A DNA stretch of 8,257 nucleotides from JALRAP01 sp046340555 (GCA_046340555.1 JBKDSL010000132.1:1-8257), one strand, 5' to 3'. Positions 1 to 5,667 are shown, counted from the first letter of the stretch. Program-made: numbers and translations. Notes: generated by a model not told the origin, from the sequence alone.

Positions 1-364
1 CGTGTCGGATGTGGGAGCAACGTTGGAAGGCGCAGCTGCTTATCTCGACAATTGTTCCGCCATGCGTGAATGCGGCATCAAAGAATCACCTCGCACCTTG
101 TTGTCGAAAGTGCGCGGTCTTACACTCACCGAACTACCCGAAGCCGACATGTGCTGCGGATGGGGAGGAACTTTTGCCAATAAATTTGAAGACATATCTG
201 TCAAGCTCGCTGAAAAAAAGGTGGATTCCATACTGAGCACCGGCGCCAACATCGTCATCTCAACCGACATGGGCTGCTTGATGCACCTGGAAGGATTCAT
301 CAAGAAAAACAATATCGACTTGAAGGTGTTGCATTTGGCGGATGCTCTTGCTAGTGATCAGTGA
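1..364 (+). CDS. LutA/YkgE-type (Fe-S)-binding protein, C-terminal half (5' truncated by window)
   Basis: This is the C-terminal half of a CCG-domain protein related to LutA/YkgE, a subunit of the LutABC lactate-utilisation system and of related Fe-S oxidoreductases. The open frame runs in from before base 1, so the GTG at base 2 is probably internal; family members are about 240-250 residues and only 120 are seen. Counting from base 2, the second CCG motif is visible: C18 in DNCSAMRECGI, the pair C51-C52 in CCGWGGTF, and C92 in STDMGCLMHLEG. These cysteines bind an Fe-S cluster or metal in heterodisulfide-reductase-like proteins. Many relatives have YHDSCS where this protein has YLDNCS, so a usual His is Leu here. 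No lutB or lutC follows; the next gene is pyrF. The last five residues (LASDQ) and the TGA stop lie in a 7-bp repeat run. The family call is firm, but lactate as substrate is inference. Confidence 0.85.
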   Translation, partial: VSDVGATLEGAAAYLDNCSAMRECGIKESPRTLLSKVRGLTLTELPEADMCCGWGGTFANKFEDISVKLAEKKVDSILSTGANIVISTDMGCLMHLEGFIKKNNIDLKVLHLADALASDQ

Positions 365-392
365 CCAGTAACCAGTAACCGGTGACCGGTAT
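351..392 (+). repeat. Degenerate heptamer tandem repeat crossing a stop codon
   Basis: Six consecutive 7-bp units can be read: ctagtga, tcagtga, ccagtaa, ccagtaa, ccggtga, ccggtat. The consensus is about CCAGTRA. The first two units encode the end of the upstream protein and include its TGA stop at 362-364; the rest lie in the intergenic space. The last units contain two ACCGGT palindromes. Nothing here suggests a protein-coding role. A related motif recurs at 3590-3610. Confidence 0.65.
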
Positions 393-544
393 CGGTGCTA
401 GTAGCCATAGTTGGAAGGGGATCGATCAATATTTCGAAAACTCAAGATTAATGTCGATGAAATAAGATCAAACAATAAAGATTCTTCAACAAGAATAATC
501 CATCTTAATAGATCTTAATAATCATCATAATCTAAAAAATCTAC

Positions 545-1345
545 TTGACGCGCTCCGAACTCATATCGCAAATCCAAAAAAAGAAATCATTCCTATGCGT
601 AGGTTTGGATACCGATATCAACAAGATTCCCAAACATCTGTTGGATGCGGCGGATCCCGTTTTTGAATTCAATAAATCAATCATAGATGCCACTCGCGAA
701 TTTGCCGTAGCATACAAACCGAATATCGCTTTTTACGAGTGTATGGGTCCGAAGGGATGGGAAAGTTTACGTAAGACGTTGGAGCATATCCCGCAGGATG
801 TTTTCACCATTGCCGATGCCAAGCGAGGTGATATTGGTAACACCTCTTCGATGTATGCGCAAACGTTCTTCTCTCAATACGATTTCGATTCGGTAACGGT
901 GGCTCCTTACATGGGCGAGGATTCTGTAACACCTTTCCTGGAGTTCAAAGACAAATGGGTGGTTTTGTTGGCGCTCACATCAAACAAAGGTGCGTTGGAT
1001 TTCCAGATGGATTCAGTAGGAGGGGAGCGCGTTTTCGAGAAGGTGCTTCGCGTATCGCAACAGTGGGGTAATGCCAGCAACATGATGTATGTGGTAGGTG
1101 CTACGCGCGGTGAATTGTTTGCCGATGTGCGCAAGGTGGTGCCCGACCACTTCCTGTTGGTGCCTGGTGTAGGTGCTCAAGGCGGAAGCTTGCAGGATGT
1201 TTGTAGGTACGGCATGAATCAAGATTGCGGTTTGTTGGTGAACTCTTCTCGCGGCATCATATACGCTTCTAATGGCATCGATTTTGCAGAACGCGCTGCC
1301 GAAGAAGCTCGCAAGGTGCAGCTCGAGATGGCTGTATTAATTTAA
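545..1345 (+). CDS. pyrF: Orotidine 5'-phosphate decarboxylase (long, type 2 form)
   Basis: This cytoplasmic TIM-barrel enzyme decarboxylates OMP to UMP, the last step of de novo pyrimidine synthesis. The 266 residues fit the longer bacterial PyrF group, as opposed to the roughly 230-residue E. coli form. Visible motifs are CVGLDTD at 18-24, KPNIAFYE at 58-65, the signature DAKRGDIGNT at 91-100 with the catalytic Asp91-Lys93-Asp96 set, the phosphate-binding VPGVGAQGG at 206-214, and NSSRGIIY at 233-240. The start is TTG at 545: a stop codon (533-535) lies four codons upstream, no ATG or GTG lies between, and the nearest internal Met (residue 67) is far inside conserved sequence. No Shine-Dalgarno sequence precedes it and the leader is very AT-rich. 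It stands alone, with 180 bp of spacer upstream and 135 bp downstream. Function is near certain; the unusual start is well supported by exclusion. Confidence 0.95.
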   Translation: MTRSELISQIQKKKSFLCVGLDTDINKIPKHLLDAADPVFEFNKSIIDATREFAVAYKPNIAFYECMGPKGWESLRKTLEHIPQDVFTIADAKRGDIGNTSSMYAQTFFSQYDFDSVTVAPYMGEDSVTPFLEFKDKWVVLLALTSNKGALDFQMDSVGGERVFEKVLRVSQQWGNASNMMYVVGATRGELFADVRKVVPDHFLLVPGVGAQGGSLQDVCRYGMNQDCGLLVNSSRGIIYASNGIDFAERAAEEARKVQLEMAVLI

Positions 1346-1404
1346 TCCGATACACTTCTTTCGTTTTCGTGAGTCAACGCTCTCCTTTATTGAGGATTCG
1401 TTGA

Positions 1405-1433
1405 TTTGTGATTAAACGGTTGATATACTTTCG
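1405..1433 (+). promoter_or_regulatory. Candidate Bacteroidota-type promoter for the DUF2851 gene
   Basis: TTTG at 1405-1408 is followed after 17 bases by TACTTTCG at 1426-1433. This is one mismatch from the Bacteroidota -7 consensus TAnnTTTG, with a TTTG -33 element. It would give a leader of roughly 40 bases before the ATG at 1481. The match is by eye and the spacing is slightly short, so this is only a candidate. Confidence 0.4.
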
Positions 1434-1480
1434 TTGCGTTCATTCGCTTTTCAGTTCACTTTTCTTAATCGCTTTTCATC

Positions 1481-2776
1481 ATGAACGAACAACTCTTGTC
1501 CTATGTTTGGAAGTATCGTTTGTACAACACCCAATTGCTCACAACTAACGGGACGTCTGTTACGGTGATCAAGCCGGGTGAGCAACACGGTAACGCTGGT
1601 CCTGATTTTTTCAATGCGCGTATAAAAGTAGGAGACACGCTATGGGCGGGCAATGTTGAAATCCATGTGAAGTCCTCGGATTGGTATAGGCACGGTCATC
1701 AAACAGATCGCGCTTATGACAATGTAGTGCTACATGTGGTGTATGAGTATGATACGGATATCATTCATCCCGACCAAACGGTTGTGCCTACTGTGGCCCT
1801 TGCAGATCAAATTCAAGATGAAGTGTTGATTCGGTATGCCAAAATGCGTGCATCACGAATGGATATCCCTTGTAGCAATCAATTGCCAGAGGTGGATCGT
1901 TTAGTTGTGGATAGCTGGTCGGATCGCATGCTGGTGGAAAGGCTAGAGCATAAATCGCAGCTAATAGATTTGGCATTGCATGTAAACCGCAACGATTGGG
2001 AAGACGCCTTTTACCAGCTCCTGGCGCGCAATTTCGGTTTCAAAGTGAACGCACAGCCTTTCGAGATGCTTTCGCGTATATTGCCACGCAAGCTCCTATT
2101 ACGACATGCAGACCAACCGCAACAGGCCGAGGCCATGACGCTGGGACAGGCAGGTTTTTTGGAGGAGCATTTCGAAGATGAATATGCACGTATGTTGCAA
2201 TTGGATTATCGGTTTCTTGCACACAAATACGGACTGATGCCAATGGACCATCATTTATGGAAATTCTTACGCATGCGTCCCGCCAATTTTCCCACCATTC
2301 GTCTTTCGCAATTTGCAGTGCTCGTTACGCAGGATGGATTTTCCTTCGGTGATCTACTGCATTCTTGGAATGTTGAACAGCTTCGTAAAAAATTGGAGGT
2401 TTCGACTTCTCCTTATTGGACAACGCGGTATATGTTCGATAAAGTGGCACCATATTCGTGCAAAACATTGGGCACCGACTCCATCGACAACATCATCATC
2501 AACACCATAGCGCCTGCTATTTTCTACTACGGCCGTATGCGAAGTGATAACTCTTTGGTCGAGAAATCTATGGATTTATTGCGAAGCATTCCGCCTGAAA
2601 AAAATTCCATTCTATCGAAGTGGACCAACTCCGGATTGGTCGTTTCGAGCGCCTTCGAATCCCAAGCTTTGATTGGATTGTATGATCGCTACTGCTCGCA
2701 TAAAAAGTGCCTGGATTGTGCGATAGGAAGAGAAATAATTTCAGATTCCAGTTCACGACTGAAGGAAGTGTGCTGA
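1481..2776 (+). CDS. DUF2851 family protein, possible nuclease-like fold with C-terminal Cys cluster
   Basis: The 431 residues match the DUF2851 family, widespread in Bacteroidota and without an established function. The N-terminus has the family's recognisable order: LLSYVWKYRLY at 5-15, a GPDFFNARI block at 40-48, WAGNVEIHVKSSDWYRHGH at 55-73, and YDNVVLHVVYEYD at 79-91. Asp42 after a Gly-Pro, then Glu60 and Lys64 on adjacent predicted strands, recall the active-site layout of PD-(D/E)XK nucleases. That resemblance is my inference and the E-x3-K spacing is not canonical. The middle is mostly helical. The C-terminus has C405-X4-C410-X2-C413 (in CSHKKCLDCAIG), which could be part of a zinc or Fe-S site; Cys131, Cys327 and Cys431 are the only other cysteines. 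There is no signal peptide or membrane segment. ATG at 1481 is followed directly by the family's usual N-terminus. It appears to be monocistronic. Confidence 0.85.
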   Translation: MNEQLLSYVWKYRLYNTQLLTTNGTSVTVIKPGEQHGNAGPDFFNARIKVGDTLWAGNVEIHVKSSDWYRHGHQTDRAYDNVVLHVVYEYDTDIIHPDQTVVPTVALADQIQDEVLIRYAKMRASRMDIPCSNQLPEVDRLVVDSWSDRMLVERLEHKSQLIDLALHVNRNDWEDAFYQLLARNFGFKVNAQPFEMLSRILPRKLLLRHADQPQQAEAMTLGQAGFLEEHFEDEYARMLQLDYRFLAHKYGLMPMDHHLWKFLRMRPANFPTIRLSQFAVLVTQDGFSFGDLLHSWNVEQLRKKLEVSTSPYWTTRYMFDKVAPYSCKTLGTDSIDNIIINTIAPAIFYYGRMRSDNSLVEKSMDLLRSIPPEKNSILSKWTNSGLVVSSAFESQALIGLYDRYCSHKKCLDCAIGREIISDSSSRLKEVC

Positions 2777-2783
2777 TCGCAAG

Positions 2784-2819
2784 GATTTGCGTTAACTTCA
2801 AAATAGATCTGCGTTAATC
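2784..2819 (+). repeat. Short direct repeat of a GCGTTAA element
   Basis: Two near-identical copies, gatttgcgttaac (2784-2796) and gatctgcgttaatc (2806-2819), lie 22 bases apart just after the DUF2851 stop codon. The GCGTTAATC core resembles the GCGGATTAA/TTAATCCGC elements at 3649-3690. The two sites flank the minus-strand mntA-hepT cassette. The rest of the spacer up to 2908 is AT-rich. It includes an imperfect inverted repeat around 2852-2878 (tgatcattat/ataat) that might end transcription, but it is weak. Confidence 0.4.
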
Positions 2820-2908
2820 AGTCAATTATTTGGAATCTCTGTTCCTGTAATTGATCATTATTCATAATCATAAATCAAGACAATCCCTCCAAAAGTATTA
2901 ATAACTTT

Positions 2909-3238
2909 CTAAACTGATTTTAGGGAAGTCAGTAGACCTGGCAAATAATTTTTGATGATATTCCAAACGATGGAGTAATCAATTCCAAAGTAATCGTGAA
3001 CGATACGATTTCTAAAGCCTCTAAGTGTTGACCATTCTATTTGTGGATTTGCAGTTTTGAATTCATCCGGAAGTCTATTTGCTGCTTCACCTATGATTTC
3101 AAAGTTTCTAATGACAGCATCTACTGTTTTGTCATCATTGATAAATTCTTCAAGTGAAAAGCCATCTGTGTAGGAAATGATTTTCTCTGCACTTTCAATC
3201 ATGTCAGCCACCAACAAGCCGGGAACTCTCTTAGACAT
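2909..3238 (-). CDS. hepT: HepT-like HEPN (DUF86) ribonuclease toxin
   Basis: This 109-residue protein is a compact all-helical HEPN-domain protein of the DUF86/HepT family. These are metal-independent RNases that form the toxin of MNT-HEPN toxin-antitoxin pairs. The catalytic R-X4-6-H motif is present as R76-NRIV-H81, followed by D82 and Y83, giving the R-X4-H-X-Y arrangement. In the studied Shewanella HepT, the Tyr of this motif is the residue adenylylated by MntA. Other family landmarks are VIRNFEIIGEAANRLP at 42-57 and the ending DYSIVWNIIKNYLP at 87-100. The ATG at 3238 overlaps the end of mntA by 8 bases (ATGTCTAA), so translation is probably coupled. Length and ending are normal and nothing suggests decay. 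Base composition is AT-rich (hand count 18 G+C of 60 at 2941-3000). Family is firm; activity and target RNA in this host are inferred. Confidence 0.9.
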   Translation of the reverse strand: MSKRVPGLLVADMIESAEKIISYTDGFSLEEFINDDKTVDAVIRNFEIIGEAANRLPDEFKTANPQIEWSTLRGFRNRIVHDYFGIDYSIVWNIIKNYLPGLLTSLKSV

Positions 3239-3524
3239 AGATGATTTCTCGCTCTATTTCCCTATAATAGGCCTCTTTAATTCCTTTTTTGGAAACCAGA
3301 TCCACCTTGCGATGCAGCTTGTTTTCCAGGAAATCGGCCAGATTAATAAATTCAATCCCAATTGGCTTCGAGAAATCTACGATGATGTCAATGTCGCTGT
3401 GTTCAGATGAAAAGTCATCTCTCACGGCAGAACCGAAAATCCCAATGCTACTCACATTATATTTCTGAGCAAGTTCAGATTTAATTCCACTAAGTGTGCT
3501 TTTTATGGATTCTGAATGAGTCAT
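3231..3524 (-). CDS. mntA: MntA-like minimal nucleotidyltransferase antitoxin
   Basis: This is a 97-residue minimal nucleotidyltransferase (polymerase-beta superfamily). In characterised MNT-HEPN systems it transfers AMP from ATP to a HEPN tyrosine and so silences the RNase. The active-site core is clear: G31-S32, then D44-I-D46 in GSAVRDDFSSEHSDIDIIVDF (positions 31-51), with a third acidic residue, D75, in RKVDLV. Eleven residues separate S32 from D44, against ten in the GSX10DXD form usually quoted for MntA. I chose the ATG at 3524 (MTHSES). An in-frame ATG at 3548 would add eight hydrophobic residues that fall inside the likely promoter. The 3' end overlaps hepT by 8 bases, with the antitoxin gene first. 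No Shine-Dalgarno sequence is visible. Family call is strong; the antitoxin role is inferred from the pairing. Confidence 0.88.
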   Translation of the reverse strand: MTHSESIKSTLSGIKSELAQKYNVSSIGIFGSAVRDDFSSEHSDIDIIVDFSKPIGIEFINLADFLENKLHRKVDLVSKKGIKEAYYREIEREIIYV

Positions 3525-3528
3525 AACA

Positions 3529-3560
3529 CAAATATATAAATATATCACAGCGAATTCAAG
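3529..3560 (-). promoter_or_regulatory. Candidate promoter of mntA-hepT, possibly leaderless
   Basis: Read on the minus strand, CTTG (3560-3557) is followed after 20 bases by TATATTTG (3536-3529). This is a perfect TAnnTTTG -7 box with a plausible -33 element. Only four bases separate the box from the chosen mntA ATG at 3524. Transcription would therefore start at or next to the start codon, giving a leaderless or nearly leaderless mRNA. It also argues against the upstream ATG at 3548. Confidence 0.55.
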
Positions 3561-3589
3561 CTGTTTAGAAAAACAATAAAATTAATAGG

Positions 3590-3610
3590 CCAGTGTCGAG
3601 TGTCAGTGTA
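3590..3610 (+). repeat. Short CAGTGT repeat related to the 351-392 heptamers
   Basis: Three imperfect units, ccagtgt, cgagtgt and cagtgta, lie between the divergent mntA and rmlD-like genes, about 65 bases upstream of mntA. The first two are spaced by 7 bases and the third is one base shorter. The CCAGTG core matches the heptamer run at 351-392, suggesting a dispersed intergenic repeat type. Confidence 0.4.
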
Positions 3611-3648
3611 AATGCGGAACGCTGATTTAGAATTTTTTTGGGATTTAC

Positions 3649-3690
3649 GCGGATTAAAATTGAAACCCCAATAAATCCATGTTAATCCGC
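3649..3690 (+). repeat. Inverted repeat GCGGATTAA ... TTAATCCGC
   Basis: A perfect 9-bp inverted repeat has arms gcggattaa at 3649-3657 and ttaatccgc at 3682-3690, separated by 24 bases. A second, nested pair, ggattt (3641-3646) with aaatcc (3673-3678), crosses it, so the segment can fold in two alternative ways. It lies in the spacer between mntA and the rmlD-like gene. A related GCGTTAATC element is at 2784-2819. Confidence 0.5.
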
Positions 3691-3729
3691 CCGATCCACT
3701 TCATGCGTGTTCCCTTTCAATCAACTTCC

Positions 3730-3737
3730 TATCTTTA
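3730..3737 (+). promoter_or_regulatory. Candidate -7 box upstream of the RmlD-like gene
   Basis: TATCTTTA is one mismatch from TAnnTTTG and lies five bases before the chosen ATG at 3743, a spacing like that of the mntA box. No convincing -33 TTG was found about 20 bases upstream, so support is weak. Confidence 0.35.
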
Positions 3738-3742
3738 ACCCC

Positions 3743-4651
3743 ATGAAAGTAATGATCACCGGATCGAACGGCTTGCTTGGACAAAAGCTCGTATATGCAT
3801 TGGTTGGAAGAGATGATGTTGAAGTGATTGCCACATCCAAAGGCGCGAATCGTATTGCAAAGAAGGATGGTTATGTTTACGAGCCGCTCGATATTACCAA
3901 TAGAGTCGAGGTGTTTTCAATAGTTCAGAAACACCGCCCCGATTGCATCATCAACACCGCAGCCATGACCAACGTGGATGCCTGTGAGAACGATAAGCCC
4001 GGATGTGATGCACTTAACGTGGATGCAGTGAGGTATTTGACAGAGGCATGTGCTGGCACATCCACGCACTTCGTTCATCTATCAACTGATTTTGTTTTTG
4101 ATGGCGAAGCAGGACCCTACAAGGAAGAGGATATGCCCAATCCGCTCAGTTATTACGCAAGCTCGAAACTCGAGAGTGAAAAAGTAGTCATGCAATGCGG
4201 ACTCGACTGGACCATCTTACGCACAATCATCATTTACGGTGTAGTGGACGACGTACAGCGGTCGAATCTGGTGTTGTGGACCAAGTCATCCCTTGAACAA
4301 GGCAAAGACATCAACGTTATAACCGACCAGTTTCGCAGTCCAACATTGGCCGAAGATTTGGCTGATGCATGCATCCTAGCCATGCAAAAGCGAGCCAAGG
4401 GCATCTACCACATATGTGGTCCAGAGGAGGATTTGGATAGCATCATCAACCTCGCATGCAAGGTGGCCGATTTTTTCGGACTCGACAAATCGCACATCAA
4501 ACCGATTACTTCAGCCTCTTTGAATCAGCCCGCGAAACGTCCTCCCCGCACAGGGTTCATATTGGACAAGGCACGAAAGGAACTTGGGTATTCGCCACAT
4601 CGTTTTGTGGACGGACTGCAAATCATAAAAGCGCAGTTAGAGAAAAAATAA
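3743..4651 (+). CDS. RmlD-like NAD(P)-dependent sugar-nucleotide reductase (extended SDR)
   Basis: The 302-residue product belongs to the RmlD/RfbD (dTDP-4-dehydrorhamnose reductase) branch of extended short-chain dehydrogenases, which reduce a 4-keto nucleotide sugar with NAD(P)H in the cytoplasm. The N-terminus has the cofactor glycine motif TGSNGLLG at 6-13. Further on are NTAAMTNVDACE at 71-82, the catalytic STDFVFDG at 114-121, and Y138-ASS-K142 (YxxxK). FRSPTLAEDLADA at 197-209 and the C-terminal GYSPHRFVDGL at 282-292 are also typical of the family. I take the ATG at 3743, which puts the Rossmann strand KVMITG directly at the N-terminus; a GTG at 3707 would add 12 unconserved residues. 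No other rml or polysaccharide genes are near, so rhamnose synthesis is not shown. Related paralogues act on other sugars, or resemble the MAT2B regulatory subunit. Family confidence is high, exact substrate low. Confidence 0.85.
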   Translation: MKVMITGSNGLLGQKLVYALVGRDDVEVIATSKGANRIAKKDGYVYEPLDITNRVEVFSIVQKHRPDCIINTAAMTNVDACENDKPGCDALNVDAVRYLTEACAGTSTHFVHLSTDFVFDGEAGPYKEEDMPNPLSYYASSKLESEKVVMQCGLDWTILRTIIIYGVVDDVQRSNLVLWTKSSLEQGKDINVITDQFRSPTLAEDLADACILAMQKRAKGIYHICGPEEDLDSIINLACKVADFFGLDKSHIKPITSASLNQPAKRPPRTGFILDKARKELGYSPHRFVDGLQIIKAQLEKK

Positions 4652-4662
4652 TTTCAAAGTTC

Positions 4663-4686
4663 GCGCCAGCGATTTAAAACGGGCGC
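4663..4686. terminator. Possible bidirectional terminator between convergent genes
   Basis: gcgcc at 4663-4667 pairs with ggcgc at 4682-4686 across a 14-base loop. A T5 run follows at 4697-4701 on the plus strand. It sits in the 52-bp spacer between the convergent RmlD-like gene and the small minus-strand gene. The stem is short and the T run is displaced, so support is weak. Confidence 0.25.
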
Positions 4687-4703
4687 AACGAAAAGATTTT
4701 TAA

Positions 4704-4856
4704 TCAAATCACTTTTGCTGCTGGATAGCGCTCTTTCCAGAATTTGAGCATCTCCATCTTACGGATGGTAATAGTGGTTCGCTCATCCAATTGGACTTTG
4801 ATCAGCGGTTTTTCTACTGGTTCTTTTGCCTTCTTACGGCTTCTTGAAGTTTTCAT
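4704..4856 (-). CDS. Small basic protein, 50 residues, function unknown
   Basis: This is a complete ORF from ATG (4856-4854) to TGA (4706-4704), encoding 50 residues. It divides into a Lys/Arg-rich N-terminus (MKTSRSRKKAKEP), a middle stretch that looks like paired beta strands (PLIKVQLDERTTITIRK, about 17-33), and an aromatic, helix-like C-terminus (MEMLKFWKERYP, about 34-45). It reads like a real protein rather than noise: strand and helix segments alternate, charges are balanced, and a stop codon lies 15 bases upstream of the ATG. It occupies most of what would otherwise be a 429-bp gene-free gap. I have an impression of similar unnamed ~50-residue proteins in Bacteroidota but cannot confirm this. 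The basic start suggests nucleic-acid or ribosome contact, which is inference only. It is convergent with the RmlD-like gene and codirectional with yajQ 224 bp upstream. No signal peptide or membrane segment is seen. Confidence 0.6.
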   Translation of the reverse strand: MKTSRSRKKAKEPVEKPLIKVQLDERTTITIRKMEMLKFWKERYPAAKVI

Positions 4857-5080
4857 TTTCAATGGGTATTACTGATAATAAGTTGGGAGCATTTTCAATC
4901 ACACAGCCTAACTTGAACAAGATTAACGTATGAGCGGGTCGTTTGGTATGATAAGGCTCATAAAAAACGTTTTCCCTGCAATTTTTGAGCAAGGTAATCG
5001 CATTTATGTGAGTAATAAATGAAATTCATATTAATTATTACACCTGTTGTTAAATAACTGAAAAACAGGAGTATAATTCG

Positions 5081-5572
5081 TCAATCGCGGAAGTTCTCGA
5101 ATTGTAAAGGTTGTTCTATTCCACCTTGGCGAACGGTGGATATGGCATCCTGCAAATCATCCCTTTTTTTACCCGTAACCCGCACTTGTTGGTCCATTAT
5201 GGATGCCTGAACCTTCACCCCGCTGTCTTTGATGATTTTGCCAATTTTCTTGGCCGTTTCTTTGTCGATTCCGTTGATGATTTTGACTTCTTTTCGCAAC
5301 ATCATACCCGATGCCTCCTGATCTTTCCCAAAATCAAAGCATCCAGCCTCCAAGCCTTGTTTCATGGCCCTGGAAATCAGGATATCGCGAATGGCATCCA
5401 TGCGCATCTCGTTCTCTGTCAATAACTTGAGAACCATGGCTTTTTTGTCGAGCTCAATTTCTGTTTTGGAACCATGGAAATCGTAGCGGTTTACCAGCTC
5501 CTTTTGAGCCACGTTGATGGCATTATCGAGTTTTTGGACGTCGGTTTTACTTACAATGTCGAATGAAGGCAT
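5081..5572 (-). CDS. yajQ: YajQ family (DUF520) nucleotide-binding protein
   Basis: The 163 residues match the YajQ/DUF520 family along their whole length. The N-terminus MPSFDIVSK is diagnostic, as are NRYDFHGSK at 28-36 and a central QGLEAGCFDFG at 72-82. KVQASIMDQQVRVTGKKRDDLQ at 120-141 and the ending PLQFENFRD at 155-163 complete the match. YajQ is a small cytoplasmic protein with two ferredoxin-like domains that binds nucleotides. The Xanthomonas homologue is a cyclic-di-GMP-binding transcription regulator and others have been linked to RNA or phage transcription. Which role applies here is unknown. The start is ATG 5572; the frame is open further to 5629, but those 19 extra residues lie before the universal N-terminus. 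It diverges from the secreted-protein gene at 5668 with 95 bp between starts. A weak hairpin lies after the stop (cctgtt 5043-5048 with aacagg 5064-5069). Confidence 0.95.
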   Translation of the reverse strand: MPSFDIVSKTDVQKLDNAINVAQKELVNRYDFHGSKTEIELDKKAMVLKLLTENEMRMDAIRDILISRAMKQGLEAGCFDFGKDQEASGMMLRKEVKIINGIDKETAKKIGKIIKDSGVKVQASIMDQQVRVTGKKRDDLQDAISTVRQGGIEQPLQFENFRD

Positions 5573-5645
5573 AGTTGTGTGGAGTTTGATTGCAGCCGAA
5601 TGACAATCCGCGCAAGCGGTCAATCGCAACCACCTAAAATTACAG

Positions 5646-5653
5646 TAAATTTG
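5646..5653 (+). promoter_or_regulatory. -7 box of the secreted FG-GAP protein gene
   Basis: TAAATTTG is an exact match to the Bacteroidota TAnnTTTG -7 consensus, 14 bases before the ATG at 5668. This predicts a very short leader of roughly ten bases. No clear TTTG -33 element is seen at the usual distance. Confidence 0.5.
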
Positions 5654-5667
5654 GAAAAACGAATACC

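Noticed and set aside
502..520. 10-bp direct repeat of atcttaata upstream of pyrF
   Set aside because: Two copies in a very AT-rich leader can arise by chance; no operator or regulatory symmetry is visible.
3177..3410. 77-codon plus-strand ORF opposite mntA-hepT
   Set aside because: It is antisense to both toxin-antitoxin genes, whose catalytic motifs are intact, so it is not a separate gene.
3707..3742. GTG start 12 codons upstream of the RmlD-like gene
   Set aside because: The extra residues precede the Rossmann strand and match nothing in the family. The region also contains the likely -7 box, so ATG 3743 is preferred.
4930..5022. 30-codon plus-strand ORF between the small gene and yajQ
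   Set aside because: It is short, has no start signal and no recognisable pattern. The region 4857-5080 otherwise shows only AT-rich spacer.
5043..5069. Hairpin cctgtt/aacagg after yajQ
   Set aside because: The stem is six base pairs, AT-leaning, with a long loop and no clean T run on the minus strand, so it was not called as a terminator.
5111..5425. 104-codon plus-strand ORF opposite yajQ
   Set aside because: It is the antisense shadow of a conserved yajQ gene and has no recognisable domain.
5573..5629. N-terminal extension of YajQ containing a CADCH (CXXCH) motif
   Set aside because: YajQ proteins start at MPSFDIV. The extension is unconserved and lies in the divergent promoter region, so the haem-like motif is chance.
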